Source: Bog-756 sp963835465
GTDB taxonomy: Bacteria; Actinomycetota; Acidimicrobiia; Acidimicrobiales; RAAP-2
DNA length: 64,000 nucleotides
Assembly: GCA_963835465.1 (NCBI GenBank)
Contig: CAWIFR010000002.1
Location: 558,001 to 622,000 of the forward strand
Direction: 5' to 3'
The notes beneath the pieces were generated by a model, which searched no databases, was not told where the DNA came from, and saw only the letters and a program-made list of their open reading frames with translations. Every line of letters starts with the position of its first letter. The stretch's first letter is position 1. Both the position numbers and the translations under genes were made by a program. This document shows positions 28,431-36,994 of the stretch, piece by piece.

Positions 28431-28993
28431 ACGAAGTCGTGGACACGTCACCGAATATCTCTTCGCGAATTTTGGGCCACCAACTCGGATTGACAGCTAT
28501 CGAGACGAACATGCTTCTCAAGGATCAGGGCTTTCTGGACGGAGAGCCGGGGGCGTGGGGCACCACTGATAAGGCGATGCCGATTGTCCACGTGAAGGAC
28601 ATTCATCTGGGCACTGGCGGATACGACCACTACAACCGGTACTGGTCAGAAACGACTTGGGATCCTTCGATCAAGAAGCATCTCGATCTCAGCGACGTGC
28701 AACTGCAGAAGGCCAGAGAGGCAGCTCGCGCCCGGAGAGCCGAGGTGAAAGCGACTCGTGAATCCCAAGCGGTCGCGATTGATGGCGGTACACGAGACCA
28801 AATCAGCACGGACGAGTCCGGTGTCGACCTGCGCCTAATGGCCGTGGGTGTGGTCGTGGTCGGCGCCGCCGTTTTCGGGATCGTGAAGGTAGCTCCCAAA
28901 ATCAAGTCACTTTGGATAGACAAGGTTACGCCGCGCCTTGAAGAACGAAAGAACCGAAAGTCCGGCGACGGAGAGGCCGATCCTGAGACGTGA
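28427..28993 (+). CDS. Unknown protein with N-terminal winged-helix-like region and one membrane helix
   Basis: 188 residues from GTG 28427, overlapping the previous stop by 3 nt. The N-terminal part (ISSRILGHQLGLTAIETNML, LKDQGFLDGEPGAWGTTDKA) resembles the small winged-helix regions of phage or mobile-element proteins. A hydrophobic helix (LMAVGVVVVGAAVFGIVKVA) lies near residues 130-150, and a basic tail follows. I do not recognise a family. Context: AT-rich DNA next to the tRNA islet, cotranslated with a recombinase-like domain protein. Confidence 0.55.
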   Translation: MNEVVDTSPNISSRILGHQLGLTAIETNMLLKDQGFLDGEPGAWGTTDKAMPIVHVKDIHLGTGGYDHYNRYWSETTWDPSIKKHLDLSDVQLQKAREAARARRAEVKATRESQAVAIDGGTRDQISTDESGVDLRLMAVGVVVVGAAVFGIVKVAPKIKSLWIDKVTPRLEERKNRKSGDGEADPET

Positions 28994-29376
28994 ACCACAG
29001 AGCTGCCGCTCCTTAGAGTCCGTGCCCCATCTGCCACACGTGCTGGCGAGTACGTACCGAGGACTCCCCGATGCGCCCCCATGTCCACCCCTGAGCCCTC
29101 AGCTCGAGTACGGCAGCCGAACGGGCCTCTCTGATCTGATCCCCACGTGGAGGAGCCCGTCAGCGACCTAGAGCCGAATCACCGGATTGCGAGGGCCAGT
29201 CATTGCATCCAATGTAGAGGCGACCAAGCTCTCCACCGCCCCAGACTGATTGGCGTGCTGGAGGAGGGTGTTACCTACCACGCTGCCTGTCCTGTTTCCC
29301 ATGGACGTATTGAGCTTCGAACCCCGATGGCCTTGACTCGCTCGCCATCGAGGCCACCTTCGAGAGCCAAGAATGT
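28994..29376. other. Gene-poor stretch with a possible HTH fragment
   Basis: No complete gene is seen in 383 bp. On the minus strand around 29020-29150 an open stretch reads REARSAAVLELRAQGWTWGR followed by IGESSVRTRQHVWQ, the look of a small helix-turn-helix, but no start codon follows the upstream stop, so it is at best a remnant. Confidence 0.4.
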
Positions 29377-29944
29377 TCAGAATCCAGGCCGAGCCCGAAT
29401 CACGACACCGGCACGTCTGAGTGCTCGCTGAATGGTGGACGGATCGACGTTCAAGGCCTTCCCCACGGTGGCCAGCGAATCGCCAGCTTGATATTGGCTA
29501 ACTGCTTGCTCGATATCCGGTGGTGTCAGCTTTGGGAGGTTGACCCTCCGGGCGACGCCGAATTCGGTCGAGATGGTCGGCCACCGTGCGACGGTGGACA
29601 CCGAACTCCCGAGCAAGGTCGTTCAACGAACGGCCGTGCTGGTAATGAGCAGCCGCGGCTGCAACTTCAGCAGGGTTCAGTTGACGCTGGACTGGCTTCG
29701 CTGGGCGTCGCGCAGTACTTCCTGAGGTGGGGGAGTCGACGCCATCGACGCCGATGTGGAGCACCCTGGAGCCGGGGTTTGAATGCTGTCCCCTATGGTC
29801 CGGACCGTCGGCCCCCGGGCGATTCGCGGACCGCTGTGGGGTCTTCTGCGGCTTCGAGCCGGCCGCTGGATCTTCCAGGAACCCCTGTTCAGGAGCCGTG
29901 TCGAGGGTGTCAGGAGGGTTTGAAAGCCGTCCCCAAAGGTCCAC
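29377..29944 (-). pseudogene. Tandem helix-turn-helix protein, copy A (frameshifted)
   Basis: A GTG at 29944 opens VDLWGRLSNPPDTLDTAPEQ, a disordered ~90-residue lead, then HTH 1 (HYQHGRSLNDLAREFGVHRR). A frameshift near 29590-29610 breaks the frame before HTH 2 (YQAGDSLATVGKALNVDPST), which ends ALRRAGVVIRARPGF. The intact equivalent is the 39011-39643 gene. The paired HTHs resemble the C-terminal DNA-binding repeats of actinobacterial serine recombinases, without the catalytic domain. Confidence 0.65.
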
Positions 29945-30019
29945 ACGTTGTCAGAAATACAACGTTTCACTAGGTCAGGGCGTACTTCGCGTGTCCGATC
30001 GCTCAGGCACGTTTGTCTC

Positions 30020-30559
30020 CTATTTCAAACCCCTTTCGCTGGAGCTAGCGAACCAGGTCACGCCTGAGCCTCCACGACATCTAGCAGCTTCTCCCTGGGG
30101 GGTCCTGAACTCGGTTCTCCGCAGGGGACCGACGAGGTGATCGGACATGTGAAGGGATAGTTCCAGCAGGTCTTCGCCAACACGATCGCGTGCGTAATCC
30201 ATCTCGAGCTCGAGCCGATTCATGACGCCGAGCACGGATCGATTGGCGGTCTTGGAGAAGCTTGCCTCGGACATAGCCCAGCGCTCTGATGCGATGAATG
30301 CGGGACTCACCCCGAGGGCCTTGAGGATCGACTCGAGCGCATCAGGGAACCGCGCTGCGATCGAGATTGCCGGAGCCAGCGGGAGAAGCACCGGGAACAG
30401 CGTCGCCTTGTTGACCAAGAAGGCCACCTGTGGTCGCCAGAATGCGGTGGTGGCACACCAGTTCCCCAGGGCCGTCGTCGGGTGCTCCACGGCGGGCTTG
30501 ATGGGTTGCTTCACTCGATCGAGCAGCTTCTTGGTGCCATGGATCGTGTACTCGGGCAC
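30020..30559 (-). pseudogene. DUF6933-like protein, copy A (C-terminal frameshift)
   Basis: GTG 30559 opens VPEYTIHGTKKLLDRVKQPI. The body (NWCATTAFWRPQVAFLVN, LPLAPAISIAARFPDALESI) matches the 41004-41504 gene closely. Near 30100 one extra G shifts the frame, replacing the ending EKLLEIVEAQA by an unrelated tail. The family is of unknown function; small TIHGTKKLL proteins of this type are found beside mobile and defence genes. Confidence 0.6.
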
Positions 30560-30733
30560 CAGTGTGCCTTTTTGAGTGGGCCGTGCAGAGTCATCTCAAG
30601 AATCCGAAATTCCAAGGGAGATACCAGGACGCGCTCGCGAAAGTTGCCTGACCAAGCACTAGAGGGACGCCGAATGGCAGCCGGTTTGCCGAGCCCTCGA
30701 CTCGAACTACCGGGCACTTCTTTCGCAAGACTT

Positions 30734-31471
30734 TCATTGCGCCATGTCTTTCTCGCTGCCGTCGTGCACGCGCTCCCGTGGCCGTCGGTAGTGCGAATAC
30801 AGGATCATCAGACTCAGCAGGAAGACCCAGGCCGGGAAGAGCAGCTGGAGCCAAGGGACCAGTCCTACAAGTAGGAGGAGAGCGACCCCGATGACGTAGC
30901 CGGCGAGGGCCGACCACTTCGGCATCGTGCGGGTGCGCAACAAGATGGTCGACGTAGCGATGGTGAACACCCCCGCCATCCTCATGGCGAGAGCCATGAG
31001 CTCTCCCGTGATGTGTCGCTCGGTTCCCCAGGTGCCGGAGTTGACCAGGTTTACGTAATGAGGTCCGGCCTGATCGATCATGCCTGCCGCCACGGCAACG
31101 GCGGCGAAGAGCATGGCCGTGAACATCAATCCACTCCCCAAGAAGACGGTGGCGAATAGGCGATCCTCCGATGCCCCGACACGGTCGCGGATGACGCCGA
31201 TGAACCACAAGAACGCGATCCCGGCGAAGGGAACAAGGTTCAACGCGAAGAGGACAAGGTCCCGTCGTGACGAGTCGACGAGCCACTTACCGCTATCACT
31301 CGGGAAGGGTGGCACCACCAGTCGGATGCACACCATGGCGAGCGCGCAGAGGATGGAGAAGGCAATGCCAGCAAACGCGGCCGCCCGCTGAGTCCGAAGT
31401 GCCGCCCGCACGCTTCCGGGATGAGGCCCTTGCTTCGCTTGACTAGATTCTTCGTCAGGCTGAGGTGTCAT
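30734..31471 (-). CDS. Membrane protein of unknown function, about six helices
   Basis: About 245 residues from ATG 31471 (MTPQPDEESSQAKQG), whose ATGA overlaps the antiporter stop. Six hydrophobic stretches are visible, for example AFAGIAFSILCALAMVCIRL, LVPFAGIAFLWFIGVI, AMLFAAVAVAAGMI and IGVALLLLVGLVPWL. No catalytic motif is seen. It closes a long run of minus-strand genes (35.2 to 30.7 kb) and is probably cotranscribed with the cation/proton antiporter, perhaps as an accessory membrane component. Confidence 0.7.
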   Translation of the reverse strand: MTPQPDEESSQAKQGPHPGSVRAALRTQRAAAFAGIAFSILCALAMVCIRLVVPPFPSDSGKWLVDSSRRDLVLFALNLVPFAGIAFLWFIGVIRDRVGASEDRLFATVFLGSGLMFTAMLFAAVAVAAGMIDQAGPHYVNLVNSGTWGTERHITGELMALAMRMAGVFTIATSTILLRTRTMPKWSALAGYVIGVALLLLVGLVPWLQLLFPAWVFLLSLMILYSHYRRPRERVHDGSEKDMAQ

Positions 31472-32777
31472 CGGTCGTTCGCTCTCTCCACTGGGCGGGC
31501 GTGGCGCCACGTCCGGCCGCGCAACGACCGTGTCCGGACGCGGATCTCGGGGGTCACCTGGAGTTCAGGTGTGGAGGTATCGCATCCGGCCAGCCGCTTC
31601 CCGTACCAGTTGGACAATGGACCCGACGACAGTCCGTGGGCGATCACCGAGAACAGGATCGTCCAGGTCGCCACCTCGACGATGCCCGCCGCCGGTCCCG
31701 CCCCGTTCAGGTCCTCGAAGACCAGCAAGGTGAAGACCACAGAGGCCAAACCCCGGGGTCCGAACCAGCCGACGAAGGCGACGGTGTCGAAGCGGAGGTG
31801 CATGCCGAGCAGTGCCGCCGCCACGGCACCATGCGGACGACCGTCAGGCTGAGCACGGCATAGAGCATCGGGCGCCAGTGCAGCCCTCCCCGCAGGACGG
31901 GCCCGACGAACACCGCCCCGAAGGTCAGCCACACGGCGAACGATCCGTACAGCCCGACATTCTCGGTCAGCTCCGTCGAGTGGCGGAGGGCGTCCGACTG
32001 GTGCAGTCGGCGGCGGGTCACTGTCCCGAAACATGCGCCAGCGACGAAGGCCGAGACGAACCCATTGCCGTGGACGGCGACGGCACCCTCATACGACAGC
32101 AGGGCAAGGCTCAGGACGCCCAGAGCTTCTGATAGAGGCGTCGTCCACCCCGCCTGTCTGGCCCGGGCCGTCAGCAGCCCGGCTGCGCAGCCGATCGCTG
32201 CCCCGACAGCGACCGCCAGGGCGATCTGCTTGATGCCGCCGAGGATCCAGTGCTGGTGCTCCGCCTCTGCCGCCACCACCGCCAGGAAGAAGACGACGAA
32301 CGGCGTGACGATCCCGTCGTTGAGCCCGCTCTCGATGTTGAGTGCCCGGCGGACCCTTGCCGGTACCCGCTCGTTGGTCACCACCGCCAGGCCGAGCGCC
32401 GTGTCGGTGGGTGCCAGCATGGAGCCGATGAGGGCCGCCTCGGCCCATGGCACGGACAGGACGACGCGGGCCACCAGTGTGCCGAGCCCGATGGTCAAGG
32501 GAAGTCCGAGCCCGAGCAACCGCCCCGGGAGCCGCACGTCTCCGCCTGCGTCCTTCAGGCGAATGGTCGACGCGTCGACGAAGAGGAGCAGGGCCAGGGT
32601 GAGTTCGGCGACCAACTTGACCAGCTCGGCCCCGGCGGACACGTGCCAGAGGTTCAGGCCTGCTTCGCCGAGGATGGCCCCGAATGCGACGAGGACGATC
32701 GGGGCCGTGATCGACCAGCGGTCGAGTCGGCCCGCCACCAGGCAGTACAAGGCGAAGATCGCAAGAGCGACGGCCAT
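31468..32777 (-). CDS. Cation:proton antiporter, NhaP/CPA1-like (one frameshift)
   Basis: ATG 32777 opens MAVALAIFALYCLVAGRLDR. About 11-12 helices follow, with LLFVDASTIRL, LIGSMLAPTDTALGLAVVTN, and RALNIESGLNDGIVTPFVVF, the conserved ND-P ion-binding region of CPA1 antiporters; the second half has GWFGPRGLASVVFTLLV. The frame changes near 31825 (after LTVVRMVP). Expected length is about 435 residues. It would exchange Na+ or K+ for H+ across the cytoplasmic membrane, which fits the proton-pump and stress genes in this region. Confidence 0.82.
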
Positions 32778-32834
32778 CCGTCTACGACTCGGCCCGATGG
32801 CGACCAGTCAGGCCGATCGGGCCCTGTCGCCTGG

Positions 32835-33733
32835 TCATGATGCCGGCATTGCCTGTGGATCCGGCGGTTGGGACTGCTTCGTGAACGGCAACGGCTGCGC
32901 CACCTGCGGCGGCTTGGTCCCGGCCAGCAGCACCACACCGACCAGTGCAACCGCAAGGCCGATGATCACCGGTGCCAACCGGTTGGACCCGGTTCGAGAG
33001 CTTCTCCTCGAAGATGGTCACCCCGAAGACCACGCTCCCGAACAGGGTGACGGCATTGGACGAGGCCATGGCCGGGGCCAGGACGCCGGTCTTGAGTGCG
33101 GACTGCTGGAGCACGAACCCGACCACGGCGGAGGCGACCAGGGCGTAGGTGGTCCAGCTGTGCACAATGGCGTCCAGGCCCCCACCGAAAATCGACATGA
33201 ACTCCTTGGTGACCGATGCCTGCAGCGCAAAGCCGACACCGGCGGCGGCACCGAAGTACAGCGCCCGGAGTGCTCCGTCGTGACGACGCCCGATCCGGGC
33301 GAGCAGGAAGACGATCACGGCCGCCGAGATGCAGGCCGACCACCAGGCCGCAGCACTCGGGTGGGCGACGCCCTTCTGTGGCTGCCCGACCGACAGGAAC
33401 AGGACGATGCCGGCGATCATGGCCACCGCCCCGAGGATGACCCGGCGATCGATCTGCTGATTGGTCAGGCGAGCACCGACTGGCAGGGCGATGACCAAGC
33501 TCATGGCGCACAGCGACTGCACGACGACCAGCGAGCCCCGGTCGAGCGCCGCGGCCTGGAGAACCCATCCGCTGACCTGCAGCGCCCCACCGGCCAGCCA
33601 GACCGGCCGCTTCAGGATCTGGGCAAGAGTGGGGATCGTCGCCCGATGCCGGGGCTTCGAGCGTCCCCTTCTGCTGGAGAACGTTCCCGAAGGCAAAGGC
33701 CGTCGCCGCCAACAGCGCGAGCAGAGCGGCCAT
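32835..33733 (-). CDS. DMT/EamA-family transporter (two frameshifts)
   Basis: ATG 33733 opens MAALLALLAATAFAFGNVLQ; corrected reading gives about 298 residues with nine to ten helices (VWLAGGALQVSGWVLQAAAL, RVILGAVAMIAGIVLFLSV, AWWSACISAAVIVFLLARIG, VASAVVGFVLQQSALKTGV, VIIGLAVALVGVVLLAGTK). The pattern fits the drug/metabolite transporter superfamily, NIPA-like branch. Frame changes lie near 33655 and 32975. The start overlaps the preceding stop as TGATG. The substrate is unknown. Confidence 0.74.
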
Positions 33734-34191
33734 CAGACCTCCACGTCGCCGACGAGCTGGTCGCGATCCTCACCGGCGGCGACCACTTCGATCACTGCGC
33801 CGCCCGCGACCAACTGGGCGACCACCGGATGCGTGCCGAGCCGCTTCACCTCGCCCGCTTCGGCATTGCGCTGACTGGCGATCTCGTCGATCCCGATCAC
33901 GTGATTGCGCAGCTTCATCGGAGCCCCGTTCCACACCAGGACATCACGCACCCAACGGCCGGACCCCCGCGCCCACTTGGATCGGAGTCCGTTCACCTCA
34001 CCGGAGGACACCCGGATCGCCCCAGCGAACTGACCCGGTTGCTTCTCGAGCCAGCGATTGTGCCCGATCACCAGGAGCACCAAGACGAGCACGACCACCA
34101 GGTCCACGCCGAGCACGAGCAGCAGGGCGATCAGCACCGGCCGTCTGACCATCCATCCGGTGGCCCGGTGGCCAGTTCTGCTGCTAGCCAC
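33733..34191 (-). CDS. Membrane-anchored protein, DUF2550-like
   Basis: 152 residues with one strong N-terminal membrane helix (VLIALLLVLGVDLVVVLVLV), then a soluble domain: GAIRVSSGEVNGLRSKWARG and GRWVRDVLVWNGAPMKLRNH. The pattern of a short anchor plus an R..SG....LR..W.RG segment recalls DUF2550 proteins of actinobacteria (Rv1312 type), whose role is unknown. ATG 34191 or the internal ATG near 34152 could be the start. It overlaps the transporter gene by 1 nt. Confidence 0.6.
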   Translation of the reverse strand: MASSRTGHRATGWMVRRPVLIALLLVLGVDLVVVLVLVLLVIGHNRWLEKQPGQFAGAIRVSSGEVNGLRSKWARGSGRWVRDVLVWNGAPMKLRNHVIGIDEIASQRNAEAGEVKRLGTHPVVAQLVAGGAVIEVVAAGEDRDQLVGDVEV

Positions 34192-34287
34192 CAGGGGCCG
34201 ACGTCACCGTGCGGGGCACCGCCAGCTGATCGACGCAAGAGGTCGACGTGACCGATCGATAGTGCGCCGGTCATCGCCGACCCGCCC

Positions 34288-34470
34288 TCAGCGTCGGTCC
34301 CTGCGGTCGTCCCGGCGGTCGCCGCGATCGTCCCGGCGGTCTTCCCGCCGGTCCCGGCGACGGCCCACCCCGTGTGCGACGACTGCGGTGGTTCCCACCA
34401 CGGCGGCCGTCCGGGCCACCGGGCCTCCGATGATCCCGCGGCGTCCTCTACGTCCGACTCCGAGTGGCAT
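34288..34470 (-). CDS. Small Gly/Arg-rich protein
   Basis: 60 residues: MPLGVGRRGRRGIIGGPVAR, a short hydrophobic Ala/Val stretch (TAAVVGTTAVVAHGV) and then an Arg/Asp repeat tail (RRDRREDRRDDRGDRRDDRR). It has a ribosome site (AAGGAG) and starts 1 nt after the stop of the DUF6325-like gene. Similar small proteins commonly follow DUF6325 and PLDc_N/SHOCT genes in actinobacteria; the function is unknown, perhaps membrane-associated. The tail is encoded by a CGGGACGAC-like imperfect DNA repeat at 34300-34350. Confidence 0.6.
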   Translation of the reverse strand: MPLGVGRRGRRGIIGGPVARTAAVVGTTAVVAHGVGRRRDRREDRRDDRGDRRDDRRDRR

Positions 34471-34471
34471 G

Positions 34472-34918
34472 TCAGTCTCCTTCCTCGTCGGCCTCGAGCG
34501 AGGCCAGGATTGCTTGGATCGGGATTCGTCCGTTGGCGATGAGCTGCCCGCCCTGGCGACGGGCGGCGGAGGCGAAGGGGGCGGCCCAGGCGTTCTCCCA
34601 GACCAGGACCCCCGCCGCAGTCCCCGGTTCCATCGCCGCGGCCAGATCGGCCACGTCGTCGGCCGCCAGGAGTTCGGCCAGCTCGGTCTCCGCCACCCGG
34701 AGCTCGTCCGTGGACTCGAGGTCCTCGAGCTCCAGGGCGTCGATCTCCCCCTTCTCGTCCTTCACCAGGACCATCAGGTCCAGGATCCGGATGATCCCCG
34801 CGTCCACCAGTTTGGCCAGTTCCGCTGCCATCTCGCCGGTGAAGTGGGAGACCCCGGGTGGGAACTCCACGACCAGGTAGTCGATCGGTCCCAGTTCGTC
34901 GATGTTGGTGTCTGTCAT
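34472..34918 (-). CDS. DUF6325-family protein
   Basis: 148 residues: MTDTNIDELGPIDYLVVEFP, then FTGEMAAELAKLVDAGIIRI, LDLMVLVKDEKGEIDALELE and TAAGVLVWENAWAAPFASAA. This is the layout of DUF6325 (a DUF1269-like membrane-potential/stress-associated family) in which a small cytosolic protein is encoded between a PLDc_N protein and a short Gly/Arg-rich protein. The function is not established. It is strongly acidic. Confidence 0.72.
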   Translation of the reverse strand: MTDTNIDELGPIDYLVVEFPPGVSHFTGEMAAELAKLVDAGIIRILDLMVLVKDEKGEIDALELEDLESTDELRVAETELAELLAADDVADLAAAMEPGTAAGVLVWENAWAAPFASAARRQGGQLIANGRIPIQAILASLEADEEGD

Positions 34919-34951
34919 GTCTGTTGCCTTTCGTTCGAGTGGTGGATCAGG

Positions 34952-35164
34952 TCATCGCGGGCGGGCGATGATGTAGACGAGGGCCCCCAAGACGGGTACG
35001 AAGAGGATGAAGACGGTCCAGCCGAACTTGGCCCAGCCGTGGTGGTCGTGGCGTGCGAAGTTGTCGATGAAGCACCAGACGATCAGGAAGATCATCAGGA
35101 CGAAGCCCATGAAGATGAGCATCGACCAGAAGATCCCCATGATCGGGAAGACGTACGCAAGCAT
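34952..35164 (-). CDS. Small PLDc_N-domain membrane protein
   Basis: 70 residues with two helices: FPIMGIFWSMLIFMGFVLMI and FGWTVFILFVPVLGALVYII. The W..F...VP.LGAL.Y ending is the phospholipase D/cardiolipin-synthase N-terminal (PLDc_N) signature. A strong ribosome site (AAGGAGG) precedes ATG 35164. It is often the first gene of the DUF6325 operon in actinobacteria. Confidence 0.75.
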   Translation of the reverse strand: MLAYVFPIMGIFWSMLIFMGFVLMIFLIVWCFIDNFARHDHHGWAKFGWTVFILFVPVLGALVYIIARPR

Positions 35165-35227
35165 GTGACTACCTCCTTGTTGTGGGCGCCCGGACCGGAG
35201 CTCCGTCCTGGACGCCAGCTGTCCGGA

Positions 35228-35623
35228 CTAGATGCCCGCCGCCGCGTGCTCAGTGGTAGGCAGCCCGGCCTCTGCCCAGGCCTTGAGGCCGCCTTCCATC
35301 ACGACGGCGTCCGCGTAGCCCATGGTCGTGAGCGTCAGTGCCGCCAGGGTGGCACGGGCTCCCGATGCGCACACCACGATGGTCCGCTTGGCGGGATCCA
35401 TCGCCTCGTTGTGGCGAGGGCTGGTCGGGTCGGCGATGAACTCGAGCAGGCCACGAGGGGCAGGCACCGACCCGTCGATGTGCCCGTGCTGCCACTCCTC
35501 GGGCTCGCGCACGTCGACGAGGACCGCGGAACCCGAGGCGAGTTCGCCTGCGGCCGCCTCGGCCCCCACAGTGCCCACCTGGCCCTTGGCATCCATGATC
35601 ATCTGCATTGCGGTCGTACTCAC
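35228..35623 (-). CDS. Single-domain rhodanese
   Basis: 131 residues from GTG 35623, which has a good AAGGAG site 8 nt upstream. The signature VLVDVREPEEWQHGHIDGSV is followed by the active-site loop TIVVCASGARATLAALTLTT with the persulfide-forming Cys, and by GYADAVVMEGGLKAWAEAGL. It transfers sulfane sulfur, for example from thiosulfate or a persulfide to sulfite, thiols or cyanide. It lies 68 bp downstream of the DszB-like gene, on the same strand, which suggests it handles sulfur released by that enzyme. Confidence 0.86.
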   Translation of the reverse strand: MSTTAMQMIMDAKGQVGTVGAEAAAGELASGSAVLVDVREPEEWQHGHIDGSVPAPRGLLEFIADPTSPRHNEAMDPAKRTIVVCASGARATLAALTLTTMGYADAVVMEGGLKAWAEAGLPTTEHAAAGI

Positions 35624-35691
35624 GGAAGTTGCTCCTTCATTCGGTGTGGTTCGTACTGATAAGCGGACAGTGCCGTAGGCGTCCTCGGTCG

Positions 35692-36861
35692 TCAGCCCAG
35701 GCGCAGGTGCCCGGATGCCTCGAGTGTGGTCGGTTCGGGGAGCTTGGCCGTCGTGACCATGGTCCACTCCTCCTCGATGAGCTGCTTGGCGGCTTCTTCG
35801 AGGAACTCCGGTGCAGCCCACTCGTGGACGTCGAAATCACGCTTGATGTAGCCGTGGCTCAGCATGAAGTCCTTGCCGATCTCGACCGACACGATGTTCT
35901 GCGGCGACAGGTTGGGGACCATGTCGACGTCCTTGATGCCCAGGTAGGTGTCCTCGACGTCCCGGTAGAAGGTCTGCCGGTTGAGGATGCCGGCGGCGGC
36001 GTACTTGTTGGCGTTGGCCCAGCGCCCGACCTTGATCATCGCCTTCATGTAGGCGATCACCAGTTCCGGGTGCTCGTCGGCCATCACGTCGGTGCACGTG
36101 GCGACGGCTGGGCAATTGGCCATCTGCAGCGTCCAGTCCGGGTAGCGGGACAGGTCCTCGATTGCCTTGAACTTGCCGGTCGCCTCCTGGAGGTGCTGGA
36201 AGACCTTGCTCTGGGTGTAGATGGCATCGACCGCGCCACTCTCGAGGGAGGTCTCGAGCGGCCGGAAGGCGAGATCGTGCTTGTGATCGCGGCGCATCCA
36301 CAACTCCGACGGGTTGTTCATGTTGACCTTGAGCATCTCGGGCTTGTCGTACCAGTCGTCGGGGTAGGGGAACTCGACGATCTCGACGTCGTCACGGGTC
36401 ATGCCGTTGACCCGCAGCATGAGCTCGATGCCGGCCTCCTCCTGGACGCGCCACCAGTCGTTCTTGATGGTGTTCAGGCTCTTGGTGAGGCCCACCTTCT
36501 TGCCCTTGAGGTCCTGCATCGTGAAGATGTCGTCGCGAGAGCGCACCAGCATCGCCCCGCCTTCATAGACCTGGGTGACTCCGAGGAGCCGGGTACGCCG
36601 GATGTCCGCATGGACGTTGATCGGCGGATAGAGGCCGCCGAACCGGATCAGATTGTCCAGGTTGTGGATGTAGTGCGGATACCAGTTGTTCTCGGGACGG
36701 GAGCGAAGGAACGCGTACTCGACGCCGATCTTCTTGAACTCCTCCCGGCACCACCCGAGCTCCTGGTCGACGTTGTTCGTCGAGACCATCGGGCAGTTGG
36801 TGAAGTACACCTCGTCCCACCGGAGCGGCACCGTCGTCGACTGCTTCACTGGTTCTGCCAT
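35692..36861 (-). CDS. DszB-like sulfinate desulfinase / NMT1-type fold protein
   Basis: 389 residues, intact, no signal peptide. The fold is that of periplasmic-binding-like NMT1/THI5 proteins, but several features match DszB, the 2-(2'-hydroxyphenyl)benzenesulfinate desulfinase: YFTNCPMVSTNN with Cys23 (DszB Cys27), His63 and Arg73 in HYIHNLDNLIRFGG with the same 10-residue spacing as DszB His60-Arg70, RTRLLGVTQV, and the C-terminal HEWAAPEFLEEAA. A C-S bond-cleaving sulfinate hydrolase releasing sulfite is the best guess. DszA and DszC are absent, so the substrate is probably not dibenzothiophene. A GAGGAG site precedes ATG 36861. It is preceded by a TetR gene and followed by a rhodanese gene. 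Confidence 0.72.
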   Translation of the reverse strand: MAEPVKQSTTVPLRWDEVYFTNCPMVSTNNVDQELGWCREEFKKIGVEYAFLRSRPENNWYPHYIHNLDNLIRFGGLYPPINVHADIRRTRLLGVTQVYEGGAMLVRSRDDIFTMQDLKGKKVGLTKSLNTIKNDWWRVQEEAGIELMLRVNGMTRDDVEIVEFPYPDDWYDKPEMLKVNMNNPSELWMRRDHKHDLAFRPLETSLESGAVDAIYTQSKVFQHLQEATGKFKAIEDLSRYPDWTLQMANCPAVATCTDVMADEHPELVIAYMKAMIKVGRWANANKYAAAGILNRQTFYRDVEDTYLGIKDVDMVPNLSPQNIVSVEIGKDFMLSHGYIKRDFDVHEWAAPEFLEEAAKQLIEEEWTMVTTAKLPEPTTLEASGHLRLG

Positions 36862-36994
36862 CGTCCAACTCCTCTTCTTCGCGCCCCGGGAGAGTCCCGA
36901 GTCCCGGAGTGCACCGAATGTGTGCGACCACCCACATTGTGGGCCAGGAGGGACGTTCGCACTAGGGCCGAAAGGTCCCGGGCGTCGGGAGAGG

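Larger units (their letters stand above)
29370..30652 (-). repeat. Repeat copy A: HTH gene plus DUF6933-like gene
   Basis: Similar to 38901-39590 plus 40895-41598 (copy B, interrupted by an IS) and, for its left half, to 50095-50790 (copy C). The right edge of similarity to copy B is near GCGCTCGCGAAAGTTGCCTG. Copy A is the most diverged at its left end and has frameshifts in both genes. Confidence 0.72.

Noticed and set aside
29020..29150. Minus-strand HTH-like open stretch
   Set aside because: No start codon after the upstream stop; kept only as a possible remnant.
32065..34251. 728-codon plus-strand frame across the antiporter and transporter genes
   Set aside because: Spans three minus-strand genes and has shadow-type composition.
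35692..36861. Ordinary ABC transporter substrate-binding protein
   Set aside because: No signal peptide or lipobox and no permease or ATPase nearby; the DszB catalytic triad is conserved instead.
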